The notes: generated from the letters alone by a model not told the origin. Positions 44,117 to 54,054 are shown, numbered from the stretch's first letter. The stretch is 64,000 nucleotides of DNA from an uncultured Alphaproteobacteria bacterium (GCA_903909375.1 CAIVVM010000053.1:1-64000); one strand, 5' to 3'. Numbers and translations: made by a program.

Positions 44117-45136
44117 GTGAAAACGGGTACGGCGGCAGCAATCGCAGTTTGCATCATGGTTTCAGCCTGCGGGGACAGCGCCGCGCAAGCTCCCCCGCCC
44201 GTTTCGGCGGACGAATTGGCGGCCGCTCGGCAAGCGGTTGTCGCCGCGGGCGGTCATGTCTCCACGGGCCGCGCTGCCGCTGGCGTAAACGCTTCCTCGC
44301 CGACAAAATGCAACGCCCCCGGAACCCAGTTCGTTGAAGCCCGTACAGGGACCGTAAAAGACAATGAGGGCCGAGAGTGGAGGGTTCCGGCCGCAGTTCA
44401 TTCCGGCGATAGCGGGACCGACCTGTTTAACGACTGCACAAACAACGGGCTGAACACCAACTACGCCGCTCAACTTGATACGATTGTAATCGATCCGGAT
44501 GGTGTGGAGGTCACAGCTTTCATCCACGGGGATAATTACTTCGAACTCTATGTGAACGGGACCTTCGTCTGTCGCGATCCGATTGCCTTCACCCCCTTCA
44601 ATTCAACGGCATGCCGATTCAGGGTGAAGTATCCCATCACCTATGCGCTCCGCGCCGTCGATTGGGAGGAGCACCTTGGCGTCGGAATGGAATACGGCCG
44701 ATATAATGTCGGGGACGGAGGCATCGTTGCGCATTTCAGCGACGGGACTCTGACCGACGAAAGCTGGAAGGCGGAAACATACTATATCGCACCCCTGGAC
44801 AACACGACGTGCCTGAAATTCAGCGCCCTTGGGGGCCGCGACAGTAGCGCGTGCCCAGTGAAGCCTGCATGCGCCACCAGCGCTCGAGCTGCGACATGCC
44901 AAGCGGTGCACTTTCCCGAACCTGCCGGTTGGGCCGCGCCTGAATTCAACGACGGTGATTGGCCTGCGGCGAGTGTTTACACACGCGCGCAATTCGGACC
45001 AAAGGAAGCCTATACCAGTCTCGAGAGCGAATTTGGCGCGGCCAGGTTCATCTGGTCACGCAACATCAAGATCGATAACCTGGTCCTGCTCCGAAAGACC
45101 GTCGCGACACCCCAGCTACGGTCCGAGCAGCCTTGA
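44117..45136 (+). CDS. Lipoprotein of unknown function
   Basis: A 339-residue predicted lipoprotein: signal sequence MKTGTAAAIAVCIMVSAC with lipobox VSAC (C18). The mature part is Cys-containing and beta-rich, with AFIHGDNYFELYVNGTFVCRDP and WAAPEFNDGDWPAASVYT, wording like carbohydrate-binding or galactose-binding-like domains that often flank hydrolases. The GTG at 44117 has GAGGAG upstream and begins the signal; the earlier GTG at 44096 does not. Local GC content is visibly lower than in neighbouring genes. I cannot name a family. Confidence 0.75.
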   Translation: MKTGTAAAIAVCIMVSACGDSAAQAPPPVSADELAAARQAVVAAGGHVSTGRAAAGVNASSPTKCNAPGTQFVEARTGTVKDNEGREWRVPAAVHSGDSGTDLFNDCTNNGLNTNYAAQLDTIVIDPDGVEVTAFIHGDNYFELYVNGTFVCRDPIAFTPFNSTACRFRVKYPITYALRAVDWEEHLGVGMEYGRYNVGDGGIVAHFSDGTLTDESWKAETYYIAPLDNTTCLKFSALGGRDSSACPVKPACATSARAATCQAVHFPEPAGWAAPEFNDGDWPAASVYTRAQFGPKEAYTSLESEFGAARFIWSRNIKIDNLVLLRKTVATPQLRSEQP

Positions 45137-45200
45137 CGGTCCAACCACGCGCCACCGGATCACGGGCAAACGACCTTCATGATCTCGACATCCAGCCGGC

Positions 45201-46178
45201 TCAGCGACGGGACCCAAAGGGCTCGACACTGGCCTCATGTTCATCGAACCCGAAGCGGTCGAATCCGGCGCGCATCTCCCTGCTGATCGGCGCCTCAAGC
45301 GCCAGCGTGCCCCGTGACGGATGCGGCAGCACCAGACGACGCGCATGAAGCTGAAGCTTCAGCCCATCGGAAAGCGCCTGGGACGCCGGCGTGTTGTACT
45401 TCGGGTCGCCCACGATCGGATGGCCCAGGAACAGCATATGCGCCCGAAGCTGATGGGTGCGTCCGGTGTGGGGCCACAACGCCATCCAGGCCGCGCGCGG
45501 GCCGGCGCGGCCCAGGGTAACGTATTCCGTCTCGGCGGTCTCCGCCCTGGGATCGCTGAGGTCCGCTGGCGCCATCATCTCGCGGTCGCCCATGCCCTGC
45601 TTGGCGAGCGAACGGTCAATCGTACCCTCGCCCGGCTTGGGAAAGCCTGTGACAATCGCCCAGTAGATCTTCTGCGCCCGGCGTTTTGCGAACGCGCCGG
45701 CCAGCTGGGCGGCGGCCTGTGGGCTCTTGCCCATCACCAGGACGCCCGACGTATCGCGGTCCAGTCGGTGCACCAGTCGCGGCCGGTCAAGGCCCTCCCC
45801 CCAGGCTGACAGCAGGCCATCGACATGCCGGGTGGTCTTGGTCCCCCCCTGGACCGCCAACCCGGAGGGCTTGTTGATCGCGAGAACCTCATCATCCTCG
45901 TAAATCACCAATGACCTGATGAAAGCGGCGTCGCGGGGATCGATCTGTCCCTTCTCAAGCGCTGGCGGCGCATCCGGCAGAGGCGGCACTCGGATCTGCG
46001 CCCCGGCGGTCAGCCGGGTATCGGGTTTGGCGCGCGCGCCATCCACGCGGATCTGGCCCGAGCGCGTGAGCTTCTGCAGCTGGATGTGGTTCAGGTGCGG
46101 CCATCGGCGTTTGAACCAGCGGTCGAGGCGCACGCCATCCTCGCCCGCGTCCACGAAGAGGGTGCGGACCTCCCTCAC
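45201..46178 (-). CDS. RluA/RluC-family pseudouridine synthase with S4 domain
   Basis: A protein of about 325 residues. The S4 RNA-binding domain (DGVRLDRWFKRRWPHLNHIQLQKLTRSGQIRVDG) is followed by the catalytic domain with HRLDRDTSG (nucleophilic Asp) and HTGRTHQLRAHMLFLGHPIVGDPKY. It modifies uridines in 23S rRNA, most like RluC. I place the start at GTG 46178, whose GTGA overlaps the crcB stop, rather than ATG 46202 inside crcB. Part of an operon-like string with crcB and a second RluA-type gene. Confidence 0.9.
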   Translation of the reverse strand: MREVRTLFVDAGEDGVRLDRWFKRRWPHLNHIQLQKLTRSGQIRVDGARAKPDTRLTAGAQIRVPPLPDAPPALEKGQIDPRDAAFIRSLVIYEDDEVLAINKPSGLAVQGGTKTTRHVDGLLSAWGEGLDRPRLVHRLDRDTSGVLVMGKSPQAAAQLAGAFAKRRAQKIYWAIVTGFPKPGEGTIDRSLAKQGMGDREMMAPADLSDPRAETAETEYVTLGRAGPRAAWMALWPHTGRTHQLRAHMLFLGHPIVGDPKYNTPASQALSDGLKLQLHARRLVLPHPSRGTLALEAPISREMRAGFDRFGFDEHEASVEPFGSRR

Positions 46179-46558
46179 GCGAACAGCCGCCGGATGAGCC
46201 ACAGTCCAGCGAACAGGGCCGCGACGGACAGAACGACCGAGCCCAGGCTATAGGTTGCCGCCTGCAACCAGGCCCGCCGTTCGATCATGGCGACGACCTC
46301 CAGCGAATAGGCGGAGAAGGTGGTGAAGCCGCCCAGAACGCCGACGCCCAACAACAGCCGAAGCTTCTCCTGATCCGGCCCGCCTCGGATCGCCAGCAGG
46401 CCGGCCAGCGCACCCATCAGGAATCCTCCGAGGACGTTGACCGCCAACGTTCCATAGGGCCAGGCGGCGCCGAACATCCGAAGGGTCTGGAGACCGATCA
46501 GGTACCGCGCCACCGCACCCGCTGCGCCGCCCGCCGCCACCAGGACAAGAGTGTTCAT
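46175..46558 (-). CDS. crcB: Fluoride exporter FluC/CrcB
   Basis: A 127-residue dual-topology fluoride channel subunit with four helices. Motifs are GAVARYLI near the N terminus, PYGTLAVNVLGGFLMG and the diagnostic GGFTTFSAYSLE. No fluoride riboswitch is visible upstream. It lies between two pseudouridine synthase genes on the same strand. Confidence 0.95.
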   Translation of the reverse strand: MNTLVLVAAGGAAGAVARYLIGLQTLRMFGAAWPYGTLAVNVLGGFLMGALAGLLAIRGGPDQEKLRLLLGVGVLGGFTTFSAYSLEVVAMIERRAWLQAATYSLGSVVLSVAALFAGLWLIRRLFA

Positions 46559-46617
46559 CGGAGACCTTATGCGACGCTACGGCGGCCTTTGCCAACGTTG
46601 CGATCAGATGCGGGCGC

Positions 46618-47349
46618 CTACTCGAGCCCGAGCTTGGCGATCAACGCGGCCATATCGGAAGGTGGCATCGCCTCCAGCCGCCGGCTTCCCCCGGCAGGAT
46701 GAGGGAACGACAGCGCGCGGGCGTGCAGCATGAGCCGTGAAACCGCCTCCCCGTCGACGACCAGCGCGCCGCCATAACGGACGTCGCCGGCGATCGGGTG
46801 GCCCAGGGCGGCCAGGTGCACCCGCAACTGGTGCATGCGGCCGGTCTCCGGGTCCAGTTCCATGAGGGCGGCGCCGTTCGCGCTCGCCAGGGTGCGGTAG
46901 CCCGATCGGGCGGTCTCGGCGTCGGGATGATCCGCGGTGCAGACGCGCATGTAAGCCTCCCGGCCTTGCTCATCCCGGCGTAGCGGCAGGTCGATCACGC
47001 CCGTTGCCGGATCAGGTGGGCCGGGGGTCACGATGGCCAGGTAAGTTTTAGAAAACTTTCTCAACATCAATGCCTTGCCGAGAAATCCTGCGGCGGGCTT
47101 GGTCTTTGCGGTGAGGATCACACCGGAGGTGTCACGGTCCAGGCGGTGGATCAGGCGAGGTCGCGCCTTCCCGGGTCTGGCGAAGGCCCACAGCAGTTCG
47201 TCCAGCGTATGGACCTGCCCTCGCCCGCCCTGACTGGACAGGCCCGAGGGTTTGTTCAGGGCCAGGATCTCGGCATCCTCATAGAGCACGAGGCTCTTTA
47301 CGAAGGCGATCTCGTCGCGACTGAGCTGGACCGGTTTTAGGGGTTTCAC
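46618..47349 (-). CDS. RluA-family pseudouridine synthase without S4 domain
   Basis: A protein of about 243 residues carrying only the catalytic domain: IHRLDRDTSGVIL with the nucleophilic Asp, TGRMHQLRVHLAALGHPIAGDVRYGG and a C-terminal LHARALSFPHPAGG. The absence of an S4 domain makes it RluA-like (target could be 23S rRNA or tRNA). The start is uncertain: GTG 47349 gives VKPLKPVQLSRDEIAF, but its ribosome-binding site is poorly spaced. It follows the membrane-protein gene by 8 bp. Confidence 0.88.
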   Translation of the reverse strand: MKPLKPVQLSRDEIAFVKSLVLYEDAEILALNKPSGLSSQGGRGQVHTLDELLWAFARPGKARPRLIHRLDRDTSGVILTAKTKPAAGFLGKALMLRKFSKTYLAIVTPGPPDPATGVIDLPLRRDEQGREAYMRVCTADHPDAETARSGYRTLASANGAALMELDPETGRMHQLRVHLAALGHPIAGDVRYGGALVVDGEAVSRLMLHARALSFPHPAGGSRRLEAMPPSDMAALIAKLGLE

Positions 47350-47357
47350 ACCCTCAC

Positions 47358-47816
47358 TTAGCGGAGGACGCCCGCCTTCGCCATCCGTGCCGAGTACCAG
47401 ATGAAGAACAGGCAGCCGGCGAGTATCACCCCGTTCAGGATCAGCACCTGCTGGCCCATGATCTCCCGCCCATTGCTCAGCAGGTGGGTGTGGACGAGGC
47501 TGCCGACCAATCCGGCCAGGGAGGCCCAGAACACCGGCGCGGCCCAGCGCGAGCGGGTGAACAGCAGCACCGTGCCCACAATGGCGCCCCACACGCCCAA
47601 GGCCCAGCACACTGTCACCCAGGTCGGCATGGCGTGGAAGTAGACGATCTGGGGCTCGGTCATGCCCGACGCCTTGAGATAGGTGTCACCCTGAAGCTTG
47701 CTCATCGTGTAGTCGTAGGCGCCGAATCCGTTCCAGAGCACGCCCAGAATCACCACCAGCCAGAGATGCCAGGGCGTGCGGACCATCGTGGTTTGTTCTG
47801 TGGTACCCGTCATCAT
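47358..47816 (-). CDS. Small membrane protein of unknown function
   Basis: A 152-residue protein with four hydrophobic helices (about 17-36, 65-85, 92-110 and 122-145). HLWLVVILGVLWNGFGAYDYTMSKLQGDTYL is a recurring opening in a family of uncharacterised alphaproteobacterial membrane proteins that are sometimes labelled sugar transporters without evidence. It lacks any transport signature. A second Met (residue 11) is an alternative start. Confidence 0.75.
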   Translation of the reverse strand: MMTGTTEQTTMVRTPWHLWLVVILGVLWNGFGAYDYTMSKLQGDTYLKASGMTEPQIVYFHAMPTWVTVCWALGVWGAIVGTVLLFTRSRWAAPVFWASLAGLVGSLVHTHLLSNGREIMGQQVLILNGVILAGCLFFIWYSARMAKAGVLR

Positions 47817-47888
47817 GCTTCCCCCGAAGTTGACCCAGGGAGAGGCTAGTCCCGATCAGACGATCCGACAATGGCGGCCGCGCCGGGG

Positions 47889-49193
47889 TCAAGTCTTGCG
47901 GTCGGCCCGCATCCCCGCCCAGCGTTCCAGGCGCTCCTTGATCCGGGCCTCCGAGCCCTCGCCTTTCGGCTTGTAAAAGGTGCGGCGCTCCATCCCGTCC
48001 GGGAAATAGTTCTGACCCGAGAACCCCTCCGGCGCATCGTGGTCATAGGCATAGCCCTTGCCGTAACCAAGATCCCGCATCAGCCGGGTCGTGGGATTGC
48101 GGATATGGGCCGGCGGCATGAGCGAGCCGGTTTCCCTGGCGGCCTTCATCGCCGCACCATAGGCCACATAGACCGCGTTGGACTTTGGCGCGCAGGCAAG
48201 ATGGACGACCAGCTGCGCCAGCGCGATCTCGCCCTCAGGAGAACCGAGGAAGTCGTAGGTGTCCTTCGCCGCATTGGCGAGCACCAGCGACATCGGGTCG
48301 GCCTCACCGATGTCCTCTGCCGCCGCACGGATCAGGCGTCGCGCCAGGAACAGCGGATCTTCGCCCCCGGCCAGCATGCGGGCCAGCCAGTAGAGCGCGG
48401 CATCCGGATCAGACCCCCTGATGGATTTGTGGAGCGCCGATATGAGGTTGTAGTGCTCCTCCCGGTCCTTGTCGTAGGCGGGGCTCCGCTTCTGGAGGAC
48501 CTGACCCAGGTCCTTCGTCGACAGCGGCCTGGCCGAACCGATGTTGAACAGGGTCTCGGCCAAGGTCAGCAGATAACGCCCGTCGCCGTCGGCCATCGCC
48601 ACCAGCGCCGCACGGGCGTCGGGTTCCAGCGCGAGTGCGCGACCCTCATGAGCCTCCGCCTTCGCCAGCAGGGTGTGCAGTGCCTCGTAATCCAGCCGCT
48701 TGAGCACATAGACCTGGCATCGCGACAGAAGGGCGCCATTCAGCTCGAACGAGGGGTTCTCCGTGGTGGCGCCCACCAGAGTGACCGTGCCTTCCTCCAC
48801 AAACGGCAGGAAGCCATCCTGCTGCGCGCGGTTGAAGCGATGGATCTCGTCCACGAACAGCAGCGTGGCCTGACCGGCGGCTCGGCGCAACTTTGCGGCC
48901 TCGAAAGCCTTCTTCAGGTCGGCCACACCTGAAAACACTGCCGAGAGCTGCTGAAATTCATAGCCAGCCGCCTTGGCCAGCAGCCGCGCGATCGTGGTCT
49001 TGCCGGTGCCTGGCGGGCCCCACAGGATCATCGACGACAGACGCTTCGCCTGCGCCATACGACCGATTGGCCCGTCCGCGCCGAGCAGATGGTCCTGGCC
49101 CACGACCTCGTCCAGCTGCTGCGGGCGCAGCCGGTCGGCCAGGGGCGAGGGTTGCTGCGGCGTCAGGCCCGCCGCTTCAAAGAGATCGGCCAT
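47889..49193 (-). CDS. rarA: Replication-associated recombination protein A
   Basis: A 434-residue AAA+ ATPase (MgsA/RarA, relative of yeast Mgs1 and human WRNIP1) acting at stalled replication forks. Walker A is GPPGTGKTT in [21 protein letters not shown], Walker [12 protein letters not shown], and the C-terminal tetramerisation region has [32 protein letters not shown] and [30 protein letters not shown]. Full length for the family. Confidence 0.96.
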   Translation of the reverse strand: MADLFEAAGLTPQQPSPLADRLRPQQLDEVVGQDHLLGADGPIGRMAQAKRLSSMILWGPPGTGKTTIARLLAKAAGYEFQQLSAVFSGVADLKKAFEAAKLRRAAGQATLLFVDEIHRFNRAQQDGFLPFVEEGTVTLVGATTENPSFELNGALLSRCQVYVLKRLDYEALHTLLAKAEAHEGRALALEPDARAALVAMADGDGRYLLTLAETLFNIGSARPLSTKDLGQVLQKRSPAYDKDREEHYNLISALHKSIRGSDPDAALYWLARMLAGGEDPLFLARRLIRAAAEDIGEADPMSLVLANAAKDTYDFLGSPEGEIALAQLVVHLACAPKSNAVYVAYGAAMKAARETGSLMPPAHIRNPTTRLMRDLGYGKGYAYDHDAPEGFSGQNYFPDGMERRTFYKPKGEGSEARIKERLERWAGMRADRKT

Positions 49194-49224
49194 AGTCCCG
49201 GACCTACCACAGATCCCCGAGACA

Positions 49225-50640
49225 TCAGATGCGGAACGTCGCCGTAATCTGTTGACCGTTGCGCTCGATGGTCACCTGCCAGGCGGGGGCTGCTGTACCG
49301 GCCGCCACAGCCAGATCGCGCACCGTTTCGATCTTCCGTCCGTTGACCTGGCGCACGATGTCGCCGGGTCTCAAACCTGCATTCATGGCCAGACCCCGCC
49401 CCAGTTTCGAGACCAGCACCCCCTGCCCGGCGAAGGTATCCAGACCCAGTTCGTCGGCCACTGCCGGGGACAGGTTCACCACGGTCGCGCCGTCAAAGGG
49501 ATTGCGCCCTGCCAGCGTTCGCTCGTCACGGGCCGGGGTGGCCGGGGGTGGCTCTGCGCGGAGCGACAGGGTCTGCTCCTGGCCGCCCGCGCGGTGGACC
49601 ACCAGCAGGAGCGTTTCGCCGGGGCGATGGTTGCGGATCGCAAAACTGAGAGCGCCCGTATCTGCGATCGGCTTGCCATCGGCCTGCAGCACCACATCGC
49701 CCTGCCGCAGACCTGCACGCGCCGCAGGGCCGCCGGGCCATAGATCTGCGATCAGCGCCCCTTGCGGACGGGCCAGCCCCAGGCTGCGGGCGATTTCCGG
49801 CGTTACGCTCTGCGTCCGCGCACCCAGCCAGGGCCGCACCACGCTGCGCCCGCCACCCACAGCGGTCTCGACGGCCCGGCGCACGACAGAGGCCGGGATC
49901 GCAAAGCCCACGCCCGAAGAAGAACCCGACCGCGAAAGGATGAAGCTGTTCACGCCGATCAGGTCGCCGTCCATGTCCACCAGCGCGCCGCCGGAGTTGC
50001 CGGGATTGATGGCGGCGTCGGTCTGGATATAGGCCAGCCCGCCCTCCCCGTTCGGGTCAGTGCTCCGGTCCAGTGCGGAAATGATGCCGTTGGTCACTGT
50101 CTGGCCGACACCGAACGGATCGCCAATGGCCAGCACCAGGTCGCCCACCTGGGCGTCGCCGGAATCGTCCATCGCCAGCACCTCTAGCCGCTCTCCGGCA
50201 GGAATGTCGATCTTCAGGATCGCCAGGTCGGTGCGGGGATCGGCCAGCAGGACGCGCGCCGGAAACTCGCGACGGTCGGACAATGCGACCGTAATCTCTT
50301 GTCCTTCGGCGACGACGTGATTGTTGGTGACGATGACGCCATCGGCCCGGACGATCACCCCGGACCCCAGCGACTGCGCCACCCGCGACTCCGGCACACC
50401 ACGACCGAATAGTTGCCAGAACGGGTCGACCTGCTGGCGCACCATTCGCTTGGCCGAAATGTTCACGACGGCTGGCGCGGCCCGCTTCACGACCGGCGAG
50501 AAGGACGACTTCATCTGCATCGCATCCTGCGGCGGGGCGCGATTGGGCTGGCTGAATGCGGGTTGAGCCGCTGCATATCCGGGCGCGATGACGGCGCTCA
50601 CAAGTGTAAGGGCGGGGATCAGGGCGAGCAGACGTCGCAT
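49225..50640 (-). CDS. Do-family periplasmic serine protease (DegP/DegQ-like)
   Basis: A 471-residue exported protease. It has a Sec signal (about 1-25), the trypsin-like domain with H108, D138 and S216 (NHVV, RTDLAIL, NPGNSGGAL) and two PDZ domains (about 265-365 and 375-470). It degrades or refolds misfolded envelope proteins. Two PDZ domains and the length fit the DegP/DegQ class. DegS is excluded by the second PDZ. The gene lies 31 bp upstream of rarA on the same strand. Confidence 0.94.
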   Translation of the reverse strand: MRRLLALIPALTLVSAVIAPGYAAAQPAFSQPNRAPPQDAMQMKSSFSPVVKRAAPAVVNISAKRMVRQQVDPFWQLFGRGVPESRVAQSLGSGVIVRADGVIVTNNHVVAEGQEITVALSDRREFPARVLLADPRTDLAILKIDIPAGERLEVLAMDDSGDAQVGDLVLAIGDPFGVGQTVTNGIISALDRSTDPNGEGGLAYIQTDAAINPGNSGGALVDMDGDLIGVNSFILSRSGSSSGVGFAIPASVVRRAVETAVGGGRSVVRPWLGARTQSVTPEIARSLGLARPQGALIADLWPGGPAARAGLRQGDVVLQADGKPIADTGALSFAIRNHRPGETLLLVVHRAGGQEQTLSLRAEPPPATPARDERTLAGRNPFDGATVVNLSPAVADELGLDTFAGQGVLVSKLGRGLAMNAGLRPGDIVRQVNGRKIETVRDLAVAAGTAAPAWQVTIERNGQQITATFRI

Positions 50641-50704
50641 CGGGTCTCCGGGGTTTTCAAACCGCGCCCTTGTCTGCCGGTTTTCGGGCGCAATGATGGC
50701 GGCG

Positions 50705-51964
50705 CTATCCCGGGTTTGCCTCAGGCGTCACATTCCGGGCGGTCACCAGCGCAAGCATGAAGGCGAGCACCAGCAGCCCTGCTGACAGGAAGATCGCCAG
50801 GCCAGGCATGTCGAAAGCCTCATGCCGGATTGACCAGGCGAAGACCGTGCCGAACAGCAACGGCCCCAGGATCGAGGCGATACCCATGAGGCTCTGGTTG
50901 GCGCCCTGAAGTTGGCCCTGCTCGTGGGGCGCCACGCTGCGGGTCATCAAGCCCTGGAGGCCGGGCATCAGGAACCCTGTGAAGGCAAAGACCGGCACGG
51001 CCAGCAGGTATATGGTCCCGGTGGGCGCCCAGCCGTACCAGATGAAGCCCATCACGCCCGCCGCGGCTCCGAGGAGCACGGCGTTGCGCTCTCCGATCCG
51101 TCTGACGACGGGCGCGATCAGCAGGCTCTGCACGATCACGCCCGCAATGCCCGTCGCCAGGAACGTGTAGCCCAGGGTCGAGGTTGTCCACCCGTAGCGA
51201 TAGCCCGCATAGAGGACGAAAATTGACGGCAGGACCGTGTGGGAAAACTGGAACAGGAAGCCCACCCCCGCCAGCCCCAGGAGCCCGGGCTTTGACCTGA
51301 GCAGCTTCAGCGACCCCAGGGGGTTGGCCTTGGCCCAGTTGAAGGTGGTGGCACGCCGCTCCGGCGGCAGGCTTTCGGGCAGTACGAAGTAACCGTAGAG
51401 CCAGTTGATGGACGTCAGCGCCGCAGCGGCCAGAAATGGAACCCTCAGATCAATTTCACCCAGCGTCCCACCAATAGCGGGACCGAAGATGAACCCGAAG
51501 GAGAAGGCCGAACTCATCCAGCCGAACGTTTTGGCGCGATCCTCTGGCGCCGTGACATCGGCCAGGTAGGCGTTGGCGGTTGAGAAGCTGGCGGCCGTCA
51601 AGCCGTTCAGGATCCGCCCCAGGAACAACCACCACAGGCCCGGCGCGAAGGCCATGAACAGGAAGTCCACCGCCAGACCGAACAATGAGATCAGCAGTAC
51701 CGGCCGACGCCCCCACCGATCGGACATCAGACCCAGGATCGGCCCGCAGACAAACTGCATCAGCCCCCAGGTGACACCGAACAGCACACCCCACTCGGAA
51801 GCCGCCGCCGTATCCCCGCCCGTGAACTCCTTCACCAGATTGGGCAGGATCGGGATCATGATGCCGAACGAGATGGAGTTCATCAGGGCAAGGGCAAAGA
51901 TGAAGCCGAAGCCCGCCTGGCGACCAGATTTCCGAGCCGTGGAGGCCGATAGATCGTCCGTCAT
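50705..51964 (-). CDS. MFS transporter, TetA-like drug efflux class
   Basis: A 419-residue transporter with 12 predicted helices. Motif A is GLMSDRWGRRPVLLISL in loop 2-3, motif C-like SFGFIFGPAIGGTLGE in helix 5, and MTRSVAPHEQGQLQGANQSLMGIASILGPLLFG is typical of the TetA(A/B/G) subgroup. The substrate could be tetracycline or another compound; in non-pathogens such genes are often housekeeping exporters. No TetR-type regulator is adjacent. Confidence 0.92.
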   Translation of the reverse strand: MTDDLSASTARKSGRQAGFGFIFALALMNSISFGIMIPILPNLVKEFTGGDTAAASEWGVLFGVTWGLMQFVCGPILGLMSDRWGRRPVLLISLFGLAVDFLFMAFAPGLWWLFLGRILNGLTAASFSTANAYLADVTAPEDRAKTFGWMSSAFSFGFIFGPAIGGTLGEIDLRVPFLAAAALTSINWLYGYFVLPESLPPERRATTFNWAKANPLGSLKLLRSKPGLLGLAGVGFLFQFSHTVLPSIFVLYAGYRYGWTTSTLGYTFLATGIAGVIVQSLLIAPVVRRIGERNAVLLGAAAGVMGFIWYGWAPTGTIYLLAVPVFAFTGFLMPGLQGLMTRSVAPHEQGQLQGANQSLMGIASILGPLLFGTVFAWSIRHEAFDMPGLAIFLSAGLLVLAFMLALVTARNVTPEANPG

Positions 51965-52138
51965 GGTGTCTCCCCGCGGCCCTTCTGAAACACATCCCGG
52001 ATGGGCACAACCGTGTCAGTCGATCCGACTGCCCAGCGCCTGGATCTGCGCGGCGTCGGCGTCTGCGACATTGAACCTGACGATGAAGGTTTCGAGTTCG
52101 GCTTCCGGGGTCATAACCCCGGCTTGCCCAGGTTCAGA

Positions 52139-53356
52139 TCAAGGCGCCAGCGCCGGGCCGAGGCGCCGAAGACGGCCCTCGTTGGGCTGCGCCGGCGCGC
52201 CGACCAGCCGGGTCAACAGTGGATAGACATCCACAATCTCGAACCTTCCCAGGGTCACGCCCTGACGAAACGCGGGACCGTTAGCAACGAAGATCGCCGC
52301 CATATCGGGGTCGGACGGGTCGAAACCGTGGGAGCCCTTCTCGGGTTGCGCCGGGCGAAAGTCCCGCGTGCTCAACGTCCATCCGGACTCTGGCAGGCAG
52401 ATGATCGGAGCCACGCGCGGATTCCGGCCATATCTGAACCGGGCCGGCAGATCCCGGCGCGCCCAGCAGGTCGCGTGGGGATGGCGCCCCACCATGGCGC
52501 GGGACACCTCAGCCTCTCGTCCCGCAACCGGCGCAATCGCAACGAACGCCCCGCCGGACAGCACGCGAAAGGCTGAACGGTCGATCAGATCATCGAGATA
52601 GGCACGGCGGTCCGGGGAAACCGCTGTCATGCCGTGATCCGCCACCACGATCACGTTCGCAGCCAGACCCCTGGCTTTGAGGCCTGTCATGACCTGCCCC
52701 AGCGCGGCGTCGACCTCACCCAGAGCAGCGTTGGTCTCAGGCGCGTCCGGCCCGAAGTTGTGGCCAGCCGTATCGACCAGGTCGAAATAGAGCGTGACAA
52801 TTCCTGGTCGCTGATCCGGCGGCAGGTCCAGCCAGGCCAGAACCTGATCCGCACGGGCTGCCGATGGCATCGCCTGATTGAATGGCATCACATGGGATGG
52901 ACGGACGCCCCGGATCTGCGCCTCCGAGCCGGGCCAGAACATAGTGCCGGTTTTGATACCGGCGCGCTCTGCCGTAACCCAGATTGGCTCAGCGCCATCC
53001 CACCAGCGCCCGTCGCGAACCGCTGTGGCATTGCTCATCCGGAAGGTGACCCCCGGCATGGCAGGGTCCTCCATGGTGTTGTCGACCACGCCGTGCCTGT
53101 CAGGATAGAGACCGGTGACCAGGCTGTAGTGGTTGGGGAATGTCTTGACGGGGAATGCCGGGCGCATTGACCCCCGTGCCCCGCCCGCCGCCATGCCGGA
53201 AAGCACCGGCGTTACGCCCCGGTCCAGATAATCAGGCCTGAATCCGTCGATGGAGATCAGCACAATCACCGGTCGCGGCGCCGATGCGATGGGGGCCGTG
53301 GTGGCGCAGGCCGCCAGCAACAGAAACATCCAGCCGAACTGAACAAGGCGAAGCAT
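52139..53356 (-). CDS. Ectonucleotide pyrophosphatase/phosphodiesterase-like lipoprotein
   Basis: A 405-residue alkaline-phosphatase-superfamily enzyme of the NPP class. Metal ligand D37 lies in LISIDGFRPDYL; nucleophile T72 is in VKTFPNHYSLVTGLYP; ADHGM later supplies further metal ligands. The signal ends at LLAAC17, a lipobox, so it is probably an outer-membrane or periplasmic lipoprotein cleaving nucleotide or phosphodiester substrates. About 175 bp separate it from the MFS gene; the gap holds only a 32-codon frame I do not accept. Confidence 0.93.
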   Translation of the reverse strand: MLRLVQFGWMFLLLAACATTAPIASAPRPVIVLISIDGFRPDYLDRGVTPVLSGMAAGGARGSMRPAFPVKTFPNHYSLVTGLYPDRHGVVDNTMEDPAMPGVTFRMSNATAVRDGRWWDGAEPIWVTAERAGIKTGTMFWPGSEAQIRGVRPSHVMPFNQAMPSAARADQVLAWLDLPPDQRPGIVTLYFDLVDTAGHNFGPDAPETNAALGEVDAALGQVMTGLKARGLAANVIVVADHGMTAVSPDRRAYLDDLIDRSAFRVLSGGAFVAIAPVAGREAEVSRAMVGRHPHATCWARRDLPARFRYGRNPRVAPIICLPESGWTLSTRDFRPAQPEKGSHGFDPSDPDMAAIFVANGPAFRQGVTLGRFEIVDVYPLLTRLVGAPAQPNEGRLRRLGPALAP

Positions 53357-53395
53357 GGTTTCAGACTTAGCGGCAATCCGTGACAGGCGTGCAAA

Positions 53396-53424
53396 TCAAA
53401 ACCCCGGAAGCGAGCTTCCGGGGT
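53396..53424 (-). terminator. Terminator of the ribosomal-protein operon
   Basis: On the minus strand a perfect 10-bp stem ACCCCGGAAG-ctcg-CTTCCGGGGT is followed by TTTGATTTG. It lies 28 bp beyond the rplQ stop and closes the rpsC-rplQ string. Confidence 0.85.
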
Positions 53425-53451
53425 CCGTCAGATCAGCGATGGGTCTGAATT

Positions 53452-53871
53452 CTAGGCGTCGCCGCCGAAGCCGGCTTCGGCGGTGGGGCCGCTATCCTTG
53501 CCCTTTTCGGAAGGATCACGGTCGACCAGTTCGATCACGGCCATGGCCGCATTGTCGCCGTGGCGGAAGCCGGCCTTCAGCACCCGAATGTAGCCGCCGT
53601 TGCGCTCCGCGTAGCGCGGACCCAAAACGGCGAACAGCTTGCCCACCTGCTCCACGTCGCGCACCTGGCTGATGGCCTGGCGGCGTGCATGGAGGTCGCC
53701 GCGCTTGCCGAGCGTAATGAGTTTCTCGACGAAGGGGCGAAGTTCCTTGGCTTTCGGCAGGGTGGTGACGATCTGCTCATGCTTGATCAGGCTCGCCGAC
53801 ATGTTCGCGAACATGGCCGTACGGTGGGCGGATGTACGACCCAGCTTGCGGTGGGCTTTACCGTGACGCAT
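53452..53871 (-). CDS. rplQ: 50S ribosomal protein L17
   Basis: A 139-residue large-subunit protein at the peptide exit face. It begins with the invariant [24 protein letters not shown] and contains [25 protein letters not shown] and [20 protein letters not shown]-terminal acidic/Gly-rich tail ([14 protein letters not shown]) extends beyond the E. coli form, as in other alphaproteobacteria. Last gene of the operon, after rpoA. Confidence 0.97.
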   Translation of the reverse strand: MRHGKAHRKLGRTSAHRTAMFANMSASLIKHEQIVTTLPKAKELRPFVEKLITLGKRGDLHARRQAISQVRDVEQVGKLFAVLGPRYAERNGGYIRVLKAGFRHGDNAAMAVIELVDRDPSEKGKDSGPTAEAGFGGDA

Positions 53872-54054
53872 CTCATAACTCCCGGGCCACCTGGACCCAT
53901 GTGACGCCCCCGTTGTTCCGGAAAACGCCCTGCCTAACCAAGTCCCGGCCTGCTCCTGACCGGGTCAATACGAACCGCCGGGGTCCTCCACCGCTATTGC
54001 GGCTTCAACAGACCCAGACCGCATGATGCGGCCCGGAACCGGCGAGAAAGCATC

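Noticed and set aside
46559-46640. Possible fluoride riboswitch ahead of crcB
   Set aside because: I looked for the conserved GGNGAUGG and pseudoknot elements on the minus strand and do not see them; the space is also short.
52016-52114. A 32-codon ORF on the minus strand between the NPP-type and MFS genes
   Set aside because: It has no convincing ribosome-binding site. Its opening (MTPEAELETFIVRF) only faintly recalls DUF1801, so it may be a relic or chance; not enough to call a gene.
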